From positions 504,783 to 531,227 of the forward strand of contig NW_019775491.1 of the NCBI RefSeq assembly GCF_001039355.2: a DNA stretch of 26,445 nt, read 5' to 3'. The stretch comes from Lingula anatina. Its lineage: Eukaryota; Brachiopoda; Lingulata; Lingulida; Lingulidae. Of this stretch, positions 18,201-24,552 are shown one piece after another. The position numbers and the translations under genes were made by a program. Every line of letters begins with the position of its first letter. The stretch's first letter is position 1. Below the pieces are notes generated by a model. It worked only from the letters and a program-made list of their open reading frames with translations. It was not told the DNA's origin and did not search any database.

Positions 18201-19642
18201 GGCATGAAAGCATGCAGGAGTCCCCCTTTATCACTGCTCCTGCACACACCTTCCTACCTACATCTACACATCACTCACTGCCAACAGAAATGCTTCTACC
18301 AATTTATCTCCACTCAGTCGAAACTGCAGAATTCTAACATGTTTTTTATTTTCACCTTATTCATATATTGAGAAAAATTCAATTGCTGTTTTTCTTTTTT
18401 TTCATTTTCTCCAATTCATTTATTAATAAAAATTCAATTTCTATTTTTTTTATTTCTTTTTTTATTTATTATTGTAATTTTTTAAGAGGGGGCAAGTAGA
18501 GGTATTGCTTTATCTTGAAGCATGCCAAAAAGACTAATTCAATGCAGATTTTCAAAATGAATTTTCTTTGAAATGTCATGAATGGTACTTTATCAGTCCT
18601 GCATATCATAGATGTATACCTTATTTTGGTATCAACATTCCAGAAACACCACAACCTTATACATAAATGATATATGTTTTGGCAAACATTTGCACATTTA
18701 CAGAAAAAAAATCTAACATACTGTTTTCACCCCAAAACATCACCTTTATTGTATATGTTACAGTCTCTGATGTTTGCATAATGAACGCCAAAACCTGCTA
18801 TAAAGCATTATCAAAATGATTACAAAGAAAATAGTCAACTTTATTAAACCATGACAGGACTAATATACTTGAATCTGGGGCAGAAAACAACTAACAAAAG
18901 ATGAACAACTTCACTGTACGTTGTATATGAATGCACATAAGATAATATAAGATGGAAATACCATCTTAGTACAAGCTGGTAGTTAAAGTGGAGTTCAATA
19001 CACTGCTGGTTTTCTCATTTCCAGTCATCAAATCTATTTCACACCTGGGCAATTACAAGAAGGCATGACCAACAGTCCAGCAACCAGTCAATGGTGCTGT
19101 TTGTATAGTGAGGTCGATCAGATTTCTAGAGTTTCTGAATAATGATAATATCATTTTAAGAATATTTCAGCATTGGTCAATCAGTATTATTCTAGTTTAA
19201 ACTGCAGCAAACTTGTGCATCCCTAAAAATGTCTTTTTCTTATGTTTATGGGGGATATGAGAGCTGAAAATATAACTGTTATGGAAAGTAACCATTATTT
19301 TGGAAATACATATTTCACATGAAATGTGCCAACATTTTTTTTCAGCTAAATCAGTCTTTTTCTATTCCCCTTTAATGTTTTTGTACTCATTAGTAAAACC
19401 TTCTACATAAAAGCAATACTATTTATGTACTGATAATGGGACTGAGTATACCTGCATAAGGTCTCTGCATCAAAGTGCTTGGAATGTCTATGATCGATAA
19501 CTACGACATCTGGGTGTTTGTCCAGAAAGATGTCCAAGGCGGTCTCCGAGTTACGAGCGAGGTTGCATTTATATCCGGCTTTGTCTGCTGCAAACCAGAA
19601 GCTATCGCTCTGCCCGTCATCCTTCCCAAACACCAGCAGAAT
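1527..19642 (-). CDS. PDE8: PDE8-type high-affinity cAMP phosphodiesterase (19 exons, 5' end missing)
   Basis: Hydrolyses 3',5'-cAMP to 5'-AMP in the cytoplasm and so limits PKA signalling; this role comes from family knowledge. Joined exons, 5' to 3': 19642-19452, 17685-17626, 17240-17195, 16577-16410, 15900-15760, 15335-15247, 14837-14752, 14443-14359, 9407-9350, 8518-8345, 5454-5412, 4907-4772, 4633-4435, 3997-3867, 3599-3513, 3206-3068, 2755-2597, 2249-2120, 1813-1527. All introns are GT-AG, phases match, and the total is 2409 bases (802 residues plus stop). Order: REC-like domain (about 1-100), PAS (about 130-245), Ser-rich linker (about 260-390), catalytic domain (about 420-726), Q/E-rich tail (727-802). 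Catalytic residues are all present: YHNSTH (His470, His474), HDVDHPG (His510, Asp511), KCSDVSNP (Asp639) and KSQISFID (Gln691). The pairing of REC and PAS with a PDE domain is specific to PDE8. The N-terminal exon(s) were not found, so the true start is unknown. Confidence 0.96.
2120..2249 (-). CDS. PDE8: PDE8 exon 18: catalytic domain, invariant Gln
   Basis: 130 bases reading [20 protein letters not shown], then [20 protein letters not shown] and AWD. Gln691 is the invariant purine-clamp glutamine. The text is practically identical to human PDE8. The acceptor is ATTTTCAG and the donor G/GTGAGT (phase 1). Confidence 0.98.
2597..2755 (-). CDS. PDE8: PDE8 exon 17: catalytic domain, Asp ligand
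   Basis: 159 bases, 53 codons, phases 0 and 0. It begins [19 protein letters not shown], then [16 protein letters not shown] and ends RIAEEYFQQ. Asp639 of KCSDVSNP is the third metal ligand. The variable first part corresponds to the loop that differs between human PDE8A and PDE8B. The acceptor is GTTTTTCAG and the donor CAG/GTACAA. Confidence 0.97.
3068..3206 (-). CDS. PDE8: PDE8 exon 16: catalytic domain, IIDMVLATE segment
   Basis: 139 bases reading [20 protein letters not shown], then [11 protein letters not shown] and an acidic stretch [10 protein letters not shown]. [16 protein letters not shown] is the PDE8 signature. The acceptor (TCTCTCTATAG) lies directly downstream of a long TTTA microsatellite. 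The donor is CTG/GTGGGT (phase 0). Confidence 0.96.
3217..3276 (+). repeat. (AAAT)n microsatellite, about 15 units
   Basis: Near-perfect AAAT repeats over 60 bases in the intron before PDE8 exon 16. On the gene strand they read (TTTA)n and stop about 10 bases before the acceptor, so the repeat forms most of the polypyrimidine and branch-point region. Confidence 0.95.
3513..3599 (-). CDS. PDE8: PDE8 exon 15: catalytic domain, AVLESHH segment
   Basis: 87 bases reading [14 protein letters not shown], then [12 protein letters not shown][NS]HH is conserved throughout PDEs, and NIFKN matches PDE8A/B exactly. It begins with the base that completes Leu of exon 14 (acceptor CATTGTAG/A) and ends AG/GTAGGA (phase 2, giving Arg). 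Confidence 0.96.
3867..3997 (-). CDS. PDE8: PDE8 exon 14: HD metal-binding motif
   Basis: 131 bases reading [17 protein letters not shown], then [17 protein letters not shown] and LALVYND. HDVDHPG supplies the His and Asp metal ligands common to all class I cyclic-nucleotide phosphodiesterases. The acceptor is ATTTCAG and the donor CT/GTAAGT (phase 2, giving Leu). Confidence 0.97.
3998..4434. other. Intron between PDE8 exons 13 and 14
   Basis: 437 bases with no open frame of interest and no repeat recognised. The other introns between exons 12 and 19 are 138 to 347 bases and, apart from the AAAT tract, hold nothing notable. Confidence 0.7.
4435..4633 (-). CDS. PDE8: PDE8 exon 13: catalytic domain, first His motifs
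   Basis: 199 bases. It runs from [20 protein letters not shown] through LIEAKYHSS and [18 protein letters not shown] to RQRIK. His470 of YHN corresponds to the catalytic general acid and His474 to a metal ligand in class I PDEs. The acceptor is AATTTCAG and the donor AAG/GTGATT (phase 0). Confidence 0.97.
4772..4907 (-). CDS. PDE8: PDE8 exon 12: entry to catalytic domain
   Basis: 136 bases reading [10 protein letters not shown], then [29 protein letters not shown]. It aligns with HSHLAMPITINDVPP...SWDFNIFELEAITHKR of human PDE8B. The W-[DE]-F-[DN]-I-x-E-L-E element is the start of the PDE8 catalytic unit. The acceptor is TATTCCAG and the donor AG/GTAAGG (phase 2). Confidence 0.93.
4908..5411. 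other. Intron between PDE8 exons 11 and 12
   Basis: 504 bases. It contains two short poly(T) runs (about 5167-5177 and 5291-5300). I see nothing else. Confidence 0.7.
5412..5454 (-). CDS. PDE8: PDE8 exon 11: 43-base microexon with RRMS motif
   Basis: Reads [14 protein letters not shown] and leaves one base that completes Ser with exon 12. It was found only because it links exon 10 (phase 0) to exon 12 (needs one base), and it has good sites: acceptor GTTTTTGCAG and donor TTTA/GTGAGT. It aligns with DGLRRLSGNEYV of human PDE8A/B, so RRxS is kept while the flanks have diverged. Confidence 0.88.
5547..5761. mobile_element. MITE-like inverted-repeat element, 215 bp, TA flanks
   Basis: The left end CACCCCATTTCCATAGAT.TAGATCGACCTA is matched by the reverse complement of the right end, GGCTCTATTCCCATAGATATTAGATCGATCTA. 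TA lies immediately outside both ends (5545-5546 and 5762-5763), as expected for a TA target duplication. TAGATCGACCTA is repeated inside the left arm. There is no coding capacity. It sits about 90 bases upstream, in transcript direction, of microexon 11. Confidence 0.65.
6044..6680. repeat. Foldback element with iterated TTCCGAAGG-type motif
   Basis: The left arm (about 6044-6140) and the reverse complement of the right arm (about 6520-6680) share GAGGGAGC/AGGGCAGTC ends, then ATTCTGAAGGTCCA, and then repeated blocks of the form (A/G)TTCC(G/A/T)AAGGTTC every 16-20 bases. The centre (about 6140-6520) is AT-rich and non-coding. Confidence 0.65.
6722..6890. repeat. Dispersed repeat, copy 1
   Basis: Shares GTAGCCAGCAATTTCAAAGGA, the AATTTT...CAGAGAGGACA block and a C-rich end with a second copy at 11222-11390. 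It starts CCAAGCCTGT, which is the inverse of the end of copy 2 (ACAGGCTTGG), suggesting short terminal inverted repeats. Confidence 0.55.
7084..7116 (-). other. Possible 33-base cassette exon of PDE8
   Basis: An acceptor-like AACCTATTTACAG and a donor-like GAG/GTAGGA bound 33 open bases reading [11 protein letters not shown]. The phases are 0 and 0, the same as the surrounding exon 10 and 11 junction, so inclusion would keep frame. No homology supports it; coincidence is quite possible. Confidence 0.2.
8008..8068. repeat. Short dispersed repeat, copy A
   Basis: Shares GGGCA...CTTTGGTGATAAAG.TAAAATT.CTG..ATTTCCAG with 11095-11152. Probably two remnants of one family. Confidence 0.4.
8345..8518 (-). 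CDS. PDE8: PDE8 exon 10: conserved linker helix
   Basis: 174 bases, 58 codons, phases 0 and 0. It starts [16 protein letters not shown], then [17 protein letters not shown], and ends SDLVGGLMS. These strings are almost identical to human PDE8B ([31 protein letters not shown]) and give the firmest family assignment outside the catalytic domain. The acceptor is GTTACCCAG and the donor TCG/GTCAGT. Confidence 0.98.
8711..8735 (+). repeat. (CA)n microsatellite
   Basis: A short, slightly interrupted CA run in the intron between PDE8 exons 9 and 10. Confidence 0.85.
8836..9079. repeat. Diverged tandem duplication, period about 135
   Basis: GATCATTTTCC.GTGTTAAA...ATGATTGAGACCATCAGCTCTAA...GGAAGTGTC occurs at 8836-8944 and again at about 8978-9079 with GATTGAGATAATCAGCTCTAA. 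The anchor GATTGAG starts at 8891 and 9026. It lies in the intron between exons 9 and 10; the rest of that intron (8519-9349) shows nothing else. Confidence 0.7.
9350..9407 (-). CDS. PDE8: PDE8 exon 9: small linker exon with RRDS motif
   Basis: 58 bases (61 if the upstream AG of a CAGCAG acceptor is used, start 9410). It reads (Q)[19 protein letters not shown], against [21 protein letters not shown]-like text in human PDE8A, so the match is nearly continuous. Using the downstream AG gives Gln-Arg-Arg as in PDE8A; the upstream AG gives His-Arg-Arg-Arg. The donor is AAG/GTAAAC, phase 0. Confidence 0.94.
9408..9413 (-). promoter_or_regulatory. NAGNAG tandem splice acceptor of PDE8 exon 9
   Basis: The gene strand reads TTCACAGCAG/ACG. 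Either AG keeps frame: the first gives His-Arg-Arg-Arg-Asp-Ser, the second Gln-Arg-Arg-Asp-Ser. The second matches human PDE8A (QRRHS). Confidence 0.7.
9694..9717 (+). repeat. (AT)n microsatellite
   Basis: Twelve AT units in the exon 8 to exon 9 intron. Confidence 0.9.
11095..11152. repeat. Short dispersed repeat, copy B
   Basis: Partner of 8008-8068 (CTTGGTGATAAAG core and ATTTCCAG end). Confidence 0.4.
11222..11390. repeat. Dispersed repeat, copy 2
   Basis: Partner of 6722-6890, in the same orientation. It ends CCCCCTGGCTACAGGCTTGG, the inverse of the start of copy 1. A poly(T) stretch interrupts the middle. Confidence 0.55.
12157..13620. mobile_element. TA-flanked terminal-inverted-repeat element, 1464 bp (Tc1/mariner-pogo type suspected)
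   Basis: Both ends carry a perfect 26-base inverted repeat that starts CGGTAATTCTCC and ends TATACGAACG. Each end is directly flanked by TA (12155-12156 and 13621-13622), the target duplication of the Tc1/mariner/pogo superfamily. GTTCGTA/TACGAAC occurs several more times near both ends (about 12219, 12258, 13525, 13574). Frames at 12229-12615 (+) and 13011-13406 (-) show no transposase motif that I recognise, so it is probably non-autonomous. The base composition of its right third (CpG-rich) differs from the surrounding intron. Confidence 0.75.
12476..12541 (+). repeat. 27-base direct repeat, period 39
   Basis: CCAAGACAAGACAACATCG followed by TTTTTCCC occurs at 12476-12502 and, with one change, at 12515-12541, inside the 1464-base element. 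Confidence 0.85.
13940..14243. mobile_element. MITE/foldback-like element, 304 bp
   Basis: The left arm begins GAGCGCATTCAGAACA and contains ATATGGCCA; the reverse complement of the right arm begins GAGCGCAATCAGAACA and contains ATATGGCTG. Inner parts (TGGTCTCTTTGCC / TGGTTTCCCTCCC) also pair, so most of the element can fold on itself. Similar peptides are open on both strands because of this symmetry and are not genes. A 9-base hairpin lies at 14132-14153. Confidence 0.65.
14132..14153. repeat. Hairpin TTGGACATA-ATAA-TATGTCCAA
   Basis: Perfect 9-base arms with a 4-base loop inside the right half of the 304-base inverted-repeat element. Confidence 0.8.
14359..14443 (-). CDS. PDE8: PDE8 exon 8: linker with PKA-type site (Ser277)
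   Basis: 85 bases. It completes Asp261, then reads [20 protein letters not shown] and ISSSDG, leaving CA. QRKGS aligns with RRKGS of human PDE8A, where Ser359 is the reported PKA site; PDE8B has RRKES and also RSISS-like text (KSISS). The donor chosen is GGTCA/GTATAT because it is the one in phase with exon 9. A competing GTCAGT donor four bases upstream would break the frame. The acceptor is CTTGTCAG. Confidence 0.88.
14752..14837 (-). CDS. PDE8: PDE8 exon 7: last PAS strand and start of linker
   Basis: 86 bases reading [10 protein letters not shown], then a poorly conserved hydrophilic stretch ([18 protein letters not shown]). KIRHYV is the final PAS strand of PDE8 (human KIRHYVSI). The first base completes Gly from exon 6. 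The acceptor is TTATTTCAG and the donor G/GTAATG (phase 1). Confidence 0.93.
15247..15335 (-). CDS. PDE8: PDE8 exon 6: PAS domain, beta-sheet part
   Basis: 89 bases reading [14 protein letters not shown], then [14 protein letters not shown]. It aligns with EWQGIYYAKKKNGD...KIIPVIGQGG in human PDE8A. Three His and two Cys sit in SLCHHCHIL where vertebrates have IQQNVKII, a local divergence. The acceptor is TTTTCTAG and the donor GG/GTAAGA (phase 2). Confidence 0.92.
15760..15900 (-). CDS. PDE8: PDE8 exon 5: PAS domain core
   Basis: 141 bases, 47 codons, phases 0 and 0. It starts [12 protein letters not shown], continues with [11 protein letters not shown], and ends QLKKGK. This is the classic PAS core (N-P-A-[FY]-E...G-Y...E-[LI]-[LI]-G-K). 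The donor is AAG/GTATGC and the acceptor TTTACAG. The PAS domain in PDE8 is thought to bind a regulatory ligand or partner such as IkappaB; that is literature knowledge and is not visible here. Confidence 0.96.
16410..16577 (-). CDS. PDE8: PDE8 exon 4: REC-PAS connector and start of PAS
   Basis: 168 bases, 56 codons, phases 0 and 0. It begins RFIENHNVG, has [12 protein letters not shown], then the nearly invariant connector [17 protein letters not shown], and ends [13 protein letters not shown]. The connector and the DAIEITS start of the PAS domain are hallmarks of PDE8 and are closest to PDE8B wording. The acceptor is GTTTCCAG and the donor CAG/GTAATT. Confidence 0.96.
17195..17240 (-). CDS. 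PDE8: PDE8 exon 3: end of REC-like domain
   Basis: 46 bases reading (T)[15 protein letters not shown], matching the EEASVLPLLHAGFNR stretch of human PDE8B. Two AGs lie close together (CAGACAG). The one giving start 17240 keeps frame with the strong AC/GTGAGT donor of exon 2. The earlier one (start 17244) would give a more human-like Asp-Arg-Glu-Glu but is in the wrong phase for that donor. The donor is AGG/GTGAGT, phase 0. Relative to human PDE8A there is a two-residue deletion just before EEAP. Confidence 0.85.
17626..17685 (-). CDS. PDE8: PDE8 exon 2: REC-like domain, continued
   Basis: 60 bases completing Arg64, then SIRATKAS and [10 protein letters not shown], ending with two bases of codon 84. 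It aligns with CRSIRSSK...NTVIVGVV of human PDE8A and CRSIRATN...HTVILAVV of PDE8B. The acceptor is TTTTCAG/G and the donor AC/GTGAGT. Its start phase fits exon 1 (AG+G = Arg) and its end phase fits the downstream acceptor of exon 3. Confidence 0.92.
17686..19451. other. Intron between PDE8 exons 1 and 2
   Basis: 1766 bases. Contains loosely repeated text around 17770-18070 (GTACATGTAACTAGCCCCAAA and ACATGGAACTAGCCCCAAA) and a T-rich block at about 18385-18482 in which AAAATTCAATT(G/T)CT is duplicated. No exon was found. The neighbouring intron 17241-17625 holds nothing notable. Confidence 0.65.
19452..19642 (-). CDS. PDE8: PDE8 exon 1 (first recognised): REC-like domain core
   Basis: Residues 1-63 plus two bases of codon 64. 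It starts ILLVFGKDD and ends DAETLC. The key strings GQSDSFW, AGYKCN, FLDKH and VVVIDHRH align with the receiver-like domain of PDE8A/B (human PDE8B has SQSDGFW, AGYRCN, IIVIDHR). The fold resembles bacterial response-regulator receivers; phosphotransfer is not established for PDE8. The acceptor is TTTTTAG before ATT (phase 0), and the donor AG/GTATAC leaves phase 2. In human PDE8 the preceding exon ends just before QVLLVF, so upstream coding exons must exist. Confidence 0.95.
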
Positions 19643-20659
19643 CTAAAAAGAGACCAAATACAAAATAGGCATTCATAGTATTTATATATTTAAGTAAAAA
19701 ATAAAATAAAATTTTCATTTAACTACATAGATGCTAAGAGAAGGCTGTAAAAAAGGTTGTATGTTGGAAGAAAAGAATTGGATGCCACTGTACATGCATG
19801 CACCCATCCTTAAACATTCATGCCATTTTTATTATTTTTCTTTTCAGGGCAAACTCAGAAATTTGCTGTGACTACTTCATGAAGAAACATGTAGATTCCT
19901 AGTATTGTGCAGCAAAGACATAACCCTCATCTTAGAAGAATATACATGGGTCATTCCACCATAAAAAGTGAGCATTTGAGTAACATTGGTACATGTAACA
20001 CACATTTTGCGTAGCATTTGAGTGACTGTTTAATATTGCCTTTTGATTATTGTTGATTTCTTTCCATATTGGAGTTTATTTAAATAATACAGCAAGTCAA
20101 AATTATGCAAATATAACACTACATTTGTGCCTCACCAACGTAGTAAAAGTGTTTCTTCAATCAACCCAATTACAGTAGTACCTGCTATATAAATGAAAAC
20201 TATTTCCATGTTGTCAATGTCTTTGTTCTTTCTCTTTTGCATTGAAAAATATGAAACTTGCAATCTAAATCCCTTTTAAATGCAGGTTCACCTACAGAGT
20301 ACAGTGTCTGTACATAAAAATTAAGTCACATTCTCTGTGTGTCTCAATAACAACCATCAACTAAGTCTATAATTGTTTTTGTTAGAATACAAAATGTTTA
20401 TTAAACCAATTTGACACAAAGAAAATACAACAATCACAAACATTTCATTAAGAAAAACAATAAAAGGCAGCAACATTCTGGCATGTAAAACATGGCCCCC
20501 AATACCTTAAAAAAAACATCTCAACAATCCAAAACAAGTGTCATTCAACACAGAAGTCATGACAAACAAACAGGATGACATTTTATCATTATCTTCTCTT
20601 GGATGAAAAATACAACACTGTGCAACATAAGCATTGGTCCGATAGACAAATTTATAAAA

Positions 20660-20890
20660 ATATGAAATGGTCTATGAAATTTGTCCATGTTTTTTATTTT
20701 TCATGCCCTGGCAGTCTAATAAGTTTTTTAGGAGAAATAAACCATAATATTTGTGGTCAAAATTCACCTGAATGCATGCACTACTTAAAAAATCTTCCTG
20801 GGGGGGCATGCCCCCAAACCCCACAAGCCTGCTGGGATCGTAGAAATTTTGGTTCTAAAAGAAACTACAGGTCTATAGATTCCCAGAATC
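20660..20890. repeat. Dispersed repeat with GGGGGGGCATGCCCCC core
   Basis: Core CTGGGGGGGCATGCCCCC followed by AAACCCC at about 20798-20822. This kind of core recurs in many marine invertebrate genomes as part of interspersed repeats; that is my recollection, not a search. Element ends were not determined. Confidence 0.4.
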
Positions 20891-22385
20891 TCATTATAGA
20901 CCAACATCTATGGAGTCATAAATTGCTATGTGAGAAACTGAATTACAATAAAATATTATGTTGCATTTACACAATCCATTGTTAAGACGAGGTGGAATTC
21001 ATCCGAATGGGTTTATTCACATGGCATAGGGAAAGCTGATTACAATTTATCATACATAGACCACAGCAGGTGGTGTTCACATTAAGTAATGACATCATGC
21101 CAACCAAAACAGAATCACTCTATGTTTATGGTATGTGCGAGGGCGGCCAAAATGAATACAAGAAATACCATATTTCAGGCAGTTTTTTCAGAGAAGTTAC
21201 CATGTTTCGCTGCCTTATTTACCTCTTAAACTATCAAGGGTCTGTAAGAAAGTGAGGAACAACTTGTTGATGGAATAATGACAGGAAAATGTTAACCTAA
21301 CTCGCTGAATTCTTCCATTTCCCAAGCTGCATTTGAAGCATACTTCAAGGGGTGGCAGACAGTTCAAACTCCCAGAAAATCCTTAGAACCTATATAACTT
21401 ATTTATAACAAAAACATCCCTGCTCCGAAAAAAGGCGAGAGTTGTAATGAAAATTTAAAGCAGGCAATTAATTATCAGACATACAAAGACATTTATGAAA
21501 ACCTGTATGGTTCTAGGTGACATGATAATATTACCATGTTGAACATAGCTATGCTTACCCATATCATTTCTTCAAACAAATTGGTAAATTGATGGGGTTT
21601 ATCTGTATCCCTGTGGCATGCGTAAAAGAAAGCGCCTCCATGAGCTATCACTTTTCAATTTCTGCCCACTCTGCTCAAGGTAATGGTGCATGCTGATTAA
21701 CTCCATGATGGACACATCAGCTTTCTGATGCCGGGCCAAGAAGAATTTAGACTTCAATGTGAAAAGCTATGTCAGTTAATCCCTGTTCAAACTACATGTT
21801 AAAAACAACAGTGGAGGATATCAGGATAGTCTCATAGTTATCAGTTATCCAAACATACTTCTTGCATTCAAATGCACAAGAACAGAGCCAGATAATCAAC
21901 CACAGGCTTCAAATGCTATTATGATCATACTAAAATGAAATGTTTTCAATTTTTAAAAAATCTACTTAAAAATATCTGCAACAAATACAGGCTACAAAGT
22001 TGTGTTAAACGTGTTCCTTTAAATTACAAGTATAGACTGTCACAGATGTCTTCAAAGTGACAAAATTCACAAATAAATATTTTGCTCCAATTTAATAGAC
22101 AATGCCTTTAAAAACTTTCAAAAATATACTGACAGCTTCAAATTCTGTTTTAAGTTTGTTAAAGCAGCATGAGACAGGTAATTTTTCTAATCGCAGCATC
22201 TTGTAGTATTGCTGTAGTATCCTATGTTGTATTTACACCAAACTCCGACACTACTTAAGCACTTGCACTAAGTTACACAGCAACAGAGAGAGACAACTTT
22301 GATCTAAATTCAAGCACTATATTAAATAGCGTTGTTGTCGAAGGTTAAAATGACCACATAGGAAATGTTCTACAGGAGAACTTAA

Positions 22386-22598
22386 GTCCCAAAATTAATC
22401 TAAACTTTAATACCAAAATTTTGGTCTAATTTGGTTTAAGATAGATTCATAACCATCCACTTACATTAAGTAAGAATTGGTCTGAAACATTTGTCGTCTT
22501 TCTCTCTATTAAAAATCAAAACATTTCTTTTAATTGCACTACTACACTGAATAATCTACGGTCATAAAAGACTAAAATTTTGGTATAAAATTTTGGAC
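22386..22598. mobile_element. Possible small MITE, about 213 bp
   Basis: ATACCAAAATTTTGGTC at 22410-22426 is matched in inverse, 16 of 17 bases, at 22570-22586. Outside these, GTCCCAAAATT on the left pairs with AATTTTGGAC on the right. Target duplication unclear; no coding capacity. Confidence 0.4.
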
Positions 22599-24552
22599 AT
22601 ATTTCAGACTATAGTACTCCAATTGATACAACCCCTGCTGATAGGAAAGGTTAAACATGTTTTGGCCAGCAATTAAAGAAGAATAAAATTGCTACTAATT
22701 ACTTGATTAATAAGAAAGATGTCCCTCAACATGTTCCTCATGTATATAAAAATGCATACAAACACAACAAACAAACATATATAGAGACATTTCTTTCTTC
22801 ATTTTTGTAAAGAAAAGAAAGTGATCAGGCCTCAGACGTATAGGGAATTTTAAAATTCCTTTCAGTCAATTTCTCATTGATTTGGATGGAATTTGATTCA
22901 TTTGCTCAAACAAAATATGTTCTATCAGGGAGTGCACATCACATCAACTTCTCACATTGTTTTCTACTCAAATAGCAAGAAAAATAAAGGCATTTCCACT
23001 GGGAACTAACTCAGAAAATAAAGAAAAATATTCCTAATTAACAACATTACCTTTGACATTTCTACAGAGATGTACGGGAGACTGGCACGCCATGTAGTAA
23101 CCAACCATATACAATTTCAGGTATTTTTCAAAACAACAGCTTGAGGAAAGGTGAGACATTCAAGTGGGTTGCCATGGTAACCACTATATCCCACGTTGGT
23201 TCATGGCTAGCATCCATTTTGGTAAACAAATTAGTTTTGTATCTTTACAGCATGCACTGAACTTGCCTTGTGGAAGACTTTTACTAGAATGGTAGAAAAC
23301 TCTAGTTCATTCACCTTCACAGATATGGTCATCTTACTTTCTTTAAGAAAGAAGAGCTAATGTTTTTCTGCCAGCGTAACCATAGTTACTATTTCACTAG
23401 ATAGATTTCCAATGGAAAACTGAAATAATACTGAAGGGCTACTTTCATGGGATTTTCCTGACAAAATGAATTTTCCTGGGATAAAGAGCAATTCTCTCTT
23501 ACTGACCAGTCTTTAAACTTAGATTCAATGTTTTTATTCCATTTTTAATAGAATACTTCAGTTGAAATGACTGGCCAGTCATTATAAACAAAATATACCA
23601 TCACATGCATCGCTTTGTTTTCACACGAGTAAATGTTAGCCTGCTTTTTTATCACCATCCTGTGCCATGTATAATACAGATGTTGCAAGCTGGCAATGGC
23701 TACCAGAGAGGCTGAAAAGATATTAAGGACAAAAGGTACACATCAGATAAGATATTTTTAAAGAATTTTATTGTCTTTGGAGTCTGAATTGGGAAATTTA
23801 AGAAACTTAACTGTACATAAATATGACAGAGGGGGATTTTCAACTGCATGGAGAGTCTCTAATAATTCATTTTGGTGGTAAAACCCCACAGAGAGTTCAA
23901 ACCTTTTGGAAATCTCTTTATGTCTGATTTATGAAACAAGTGAAACAGTACACAGATATGGAATTAATGAAATAATGTTTTAACTACATAACATAAAAAA
24001 GTATTTAAATTGGAGAAACATTCTCTTGGTATTATTCTTATTAATAACCGAGAGTCCTTTCTCATGATTGAATGCCAAGTTTAAATAATAGAGAATAAAG
24101 TCTTCATTGTAATCAAATATGTTGCCTATTAGGAGGTCAGATTCTTGTTTAATAACATAATCAAGTGACAGTTTACAAAACCCACAAGGCAAACTTATAT
24201 CAATAAATTCCCCATGAGCTCAAAATGAAGATGCCCCTGATCAAATGTAAAGGTCACTTTCAGATGCTTATCGTTAGTTTGATCAATTACTTGATGATTC
24301 ATAATTGGTCAATAATGGATGCATGATTCTTAGAAACCCACCAGCATGATCATGGTCAAGAGGTTATGAACTTTATAAGAACTCTCACTGGTGCAAAATT
24401 CCTGGTCAATAAATATCATACAAATTACAGATCATATTTATATTCTGAAATTGTCTCCCTTTTCCCATTTCTCTCCCTTCTCCTCTATCTGCATTTTCAA
24501 GCAAGCAAACTTTAATCCTCTTTTCACAAATACATTTTTCATAAATCTCAGG

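Noticed and set aside
20612-20650. Minus-strand text reading IGPM, like the IGPMRL segment that precedes exon 1 in human PDE8B
   Set aside because: The following residues do not match, no in-phase donor lies at the expected distance, and the stretch sits in repeat-like DNA.
20575-20985. 136-codon plus-strand frame
   Set aside because: Runs through the GGGGGGGCATGCCCCC repeat, has no recognisable domain and no splice context.
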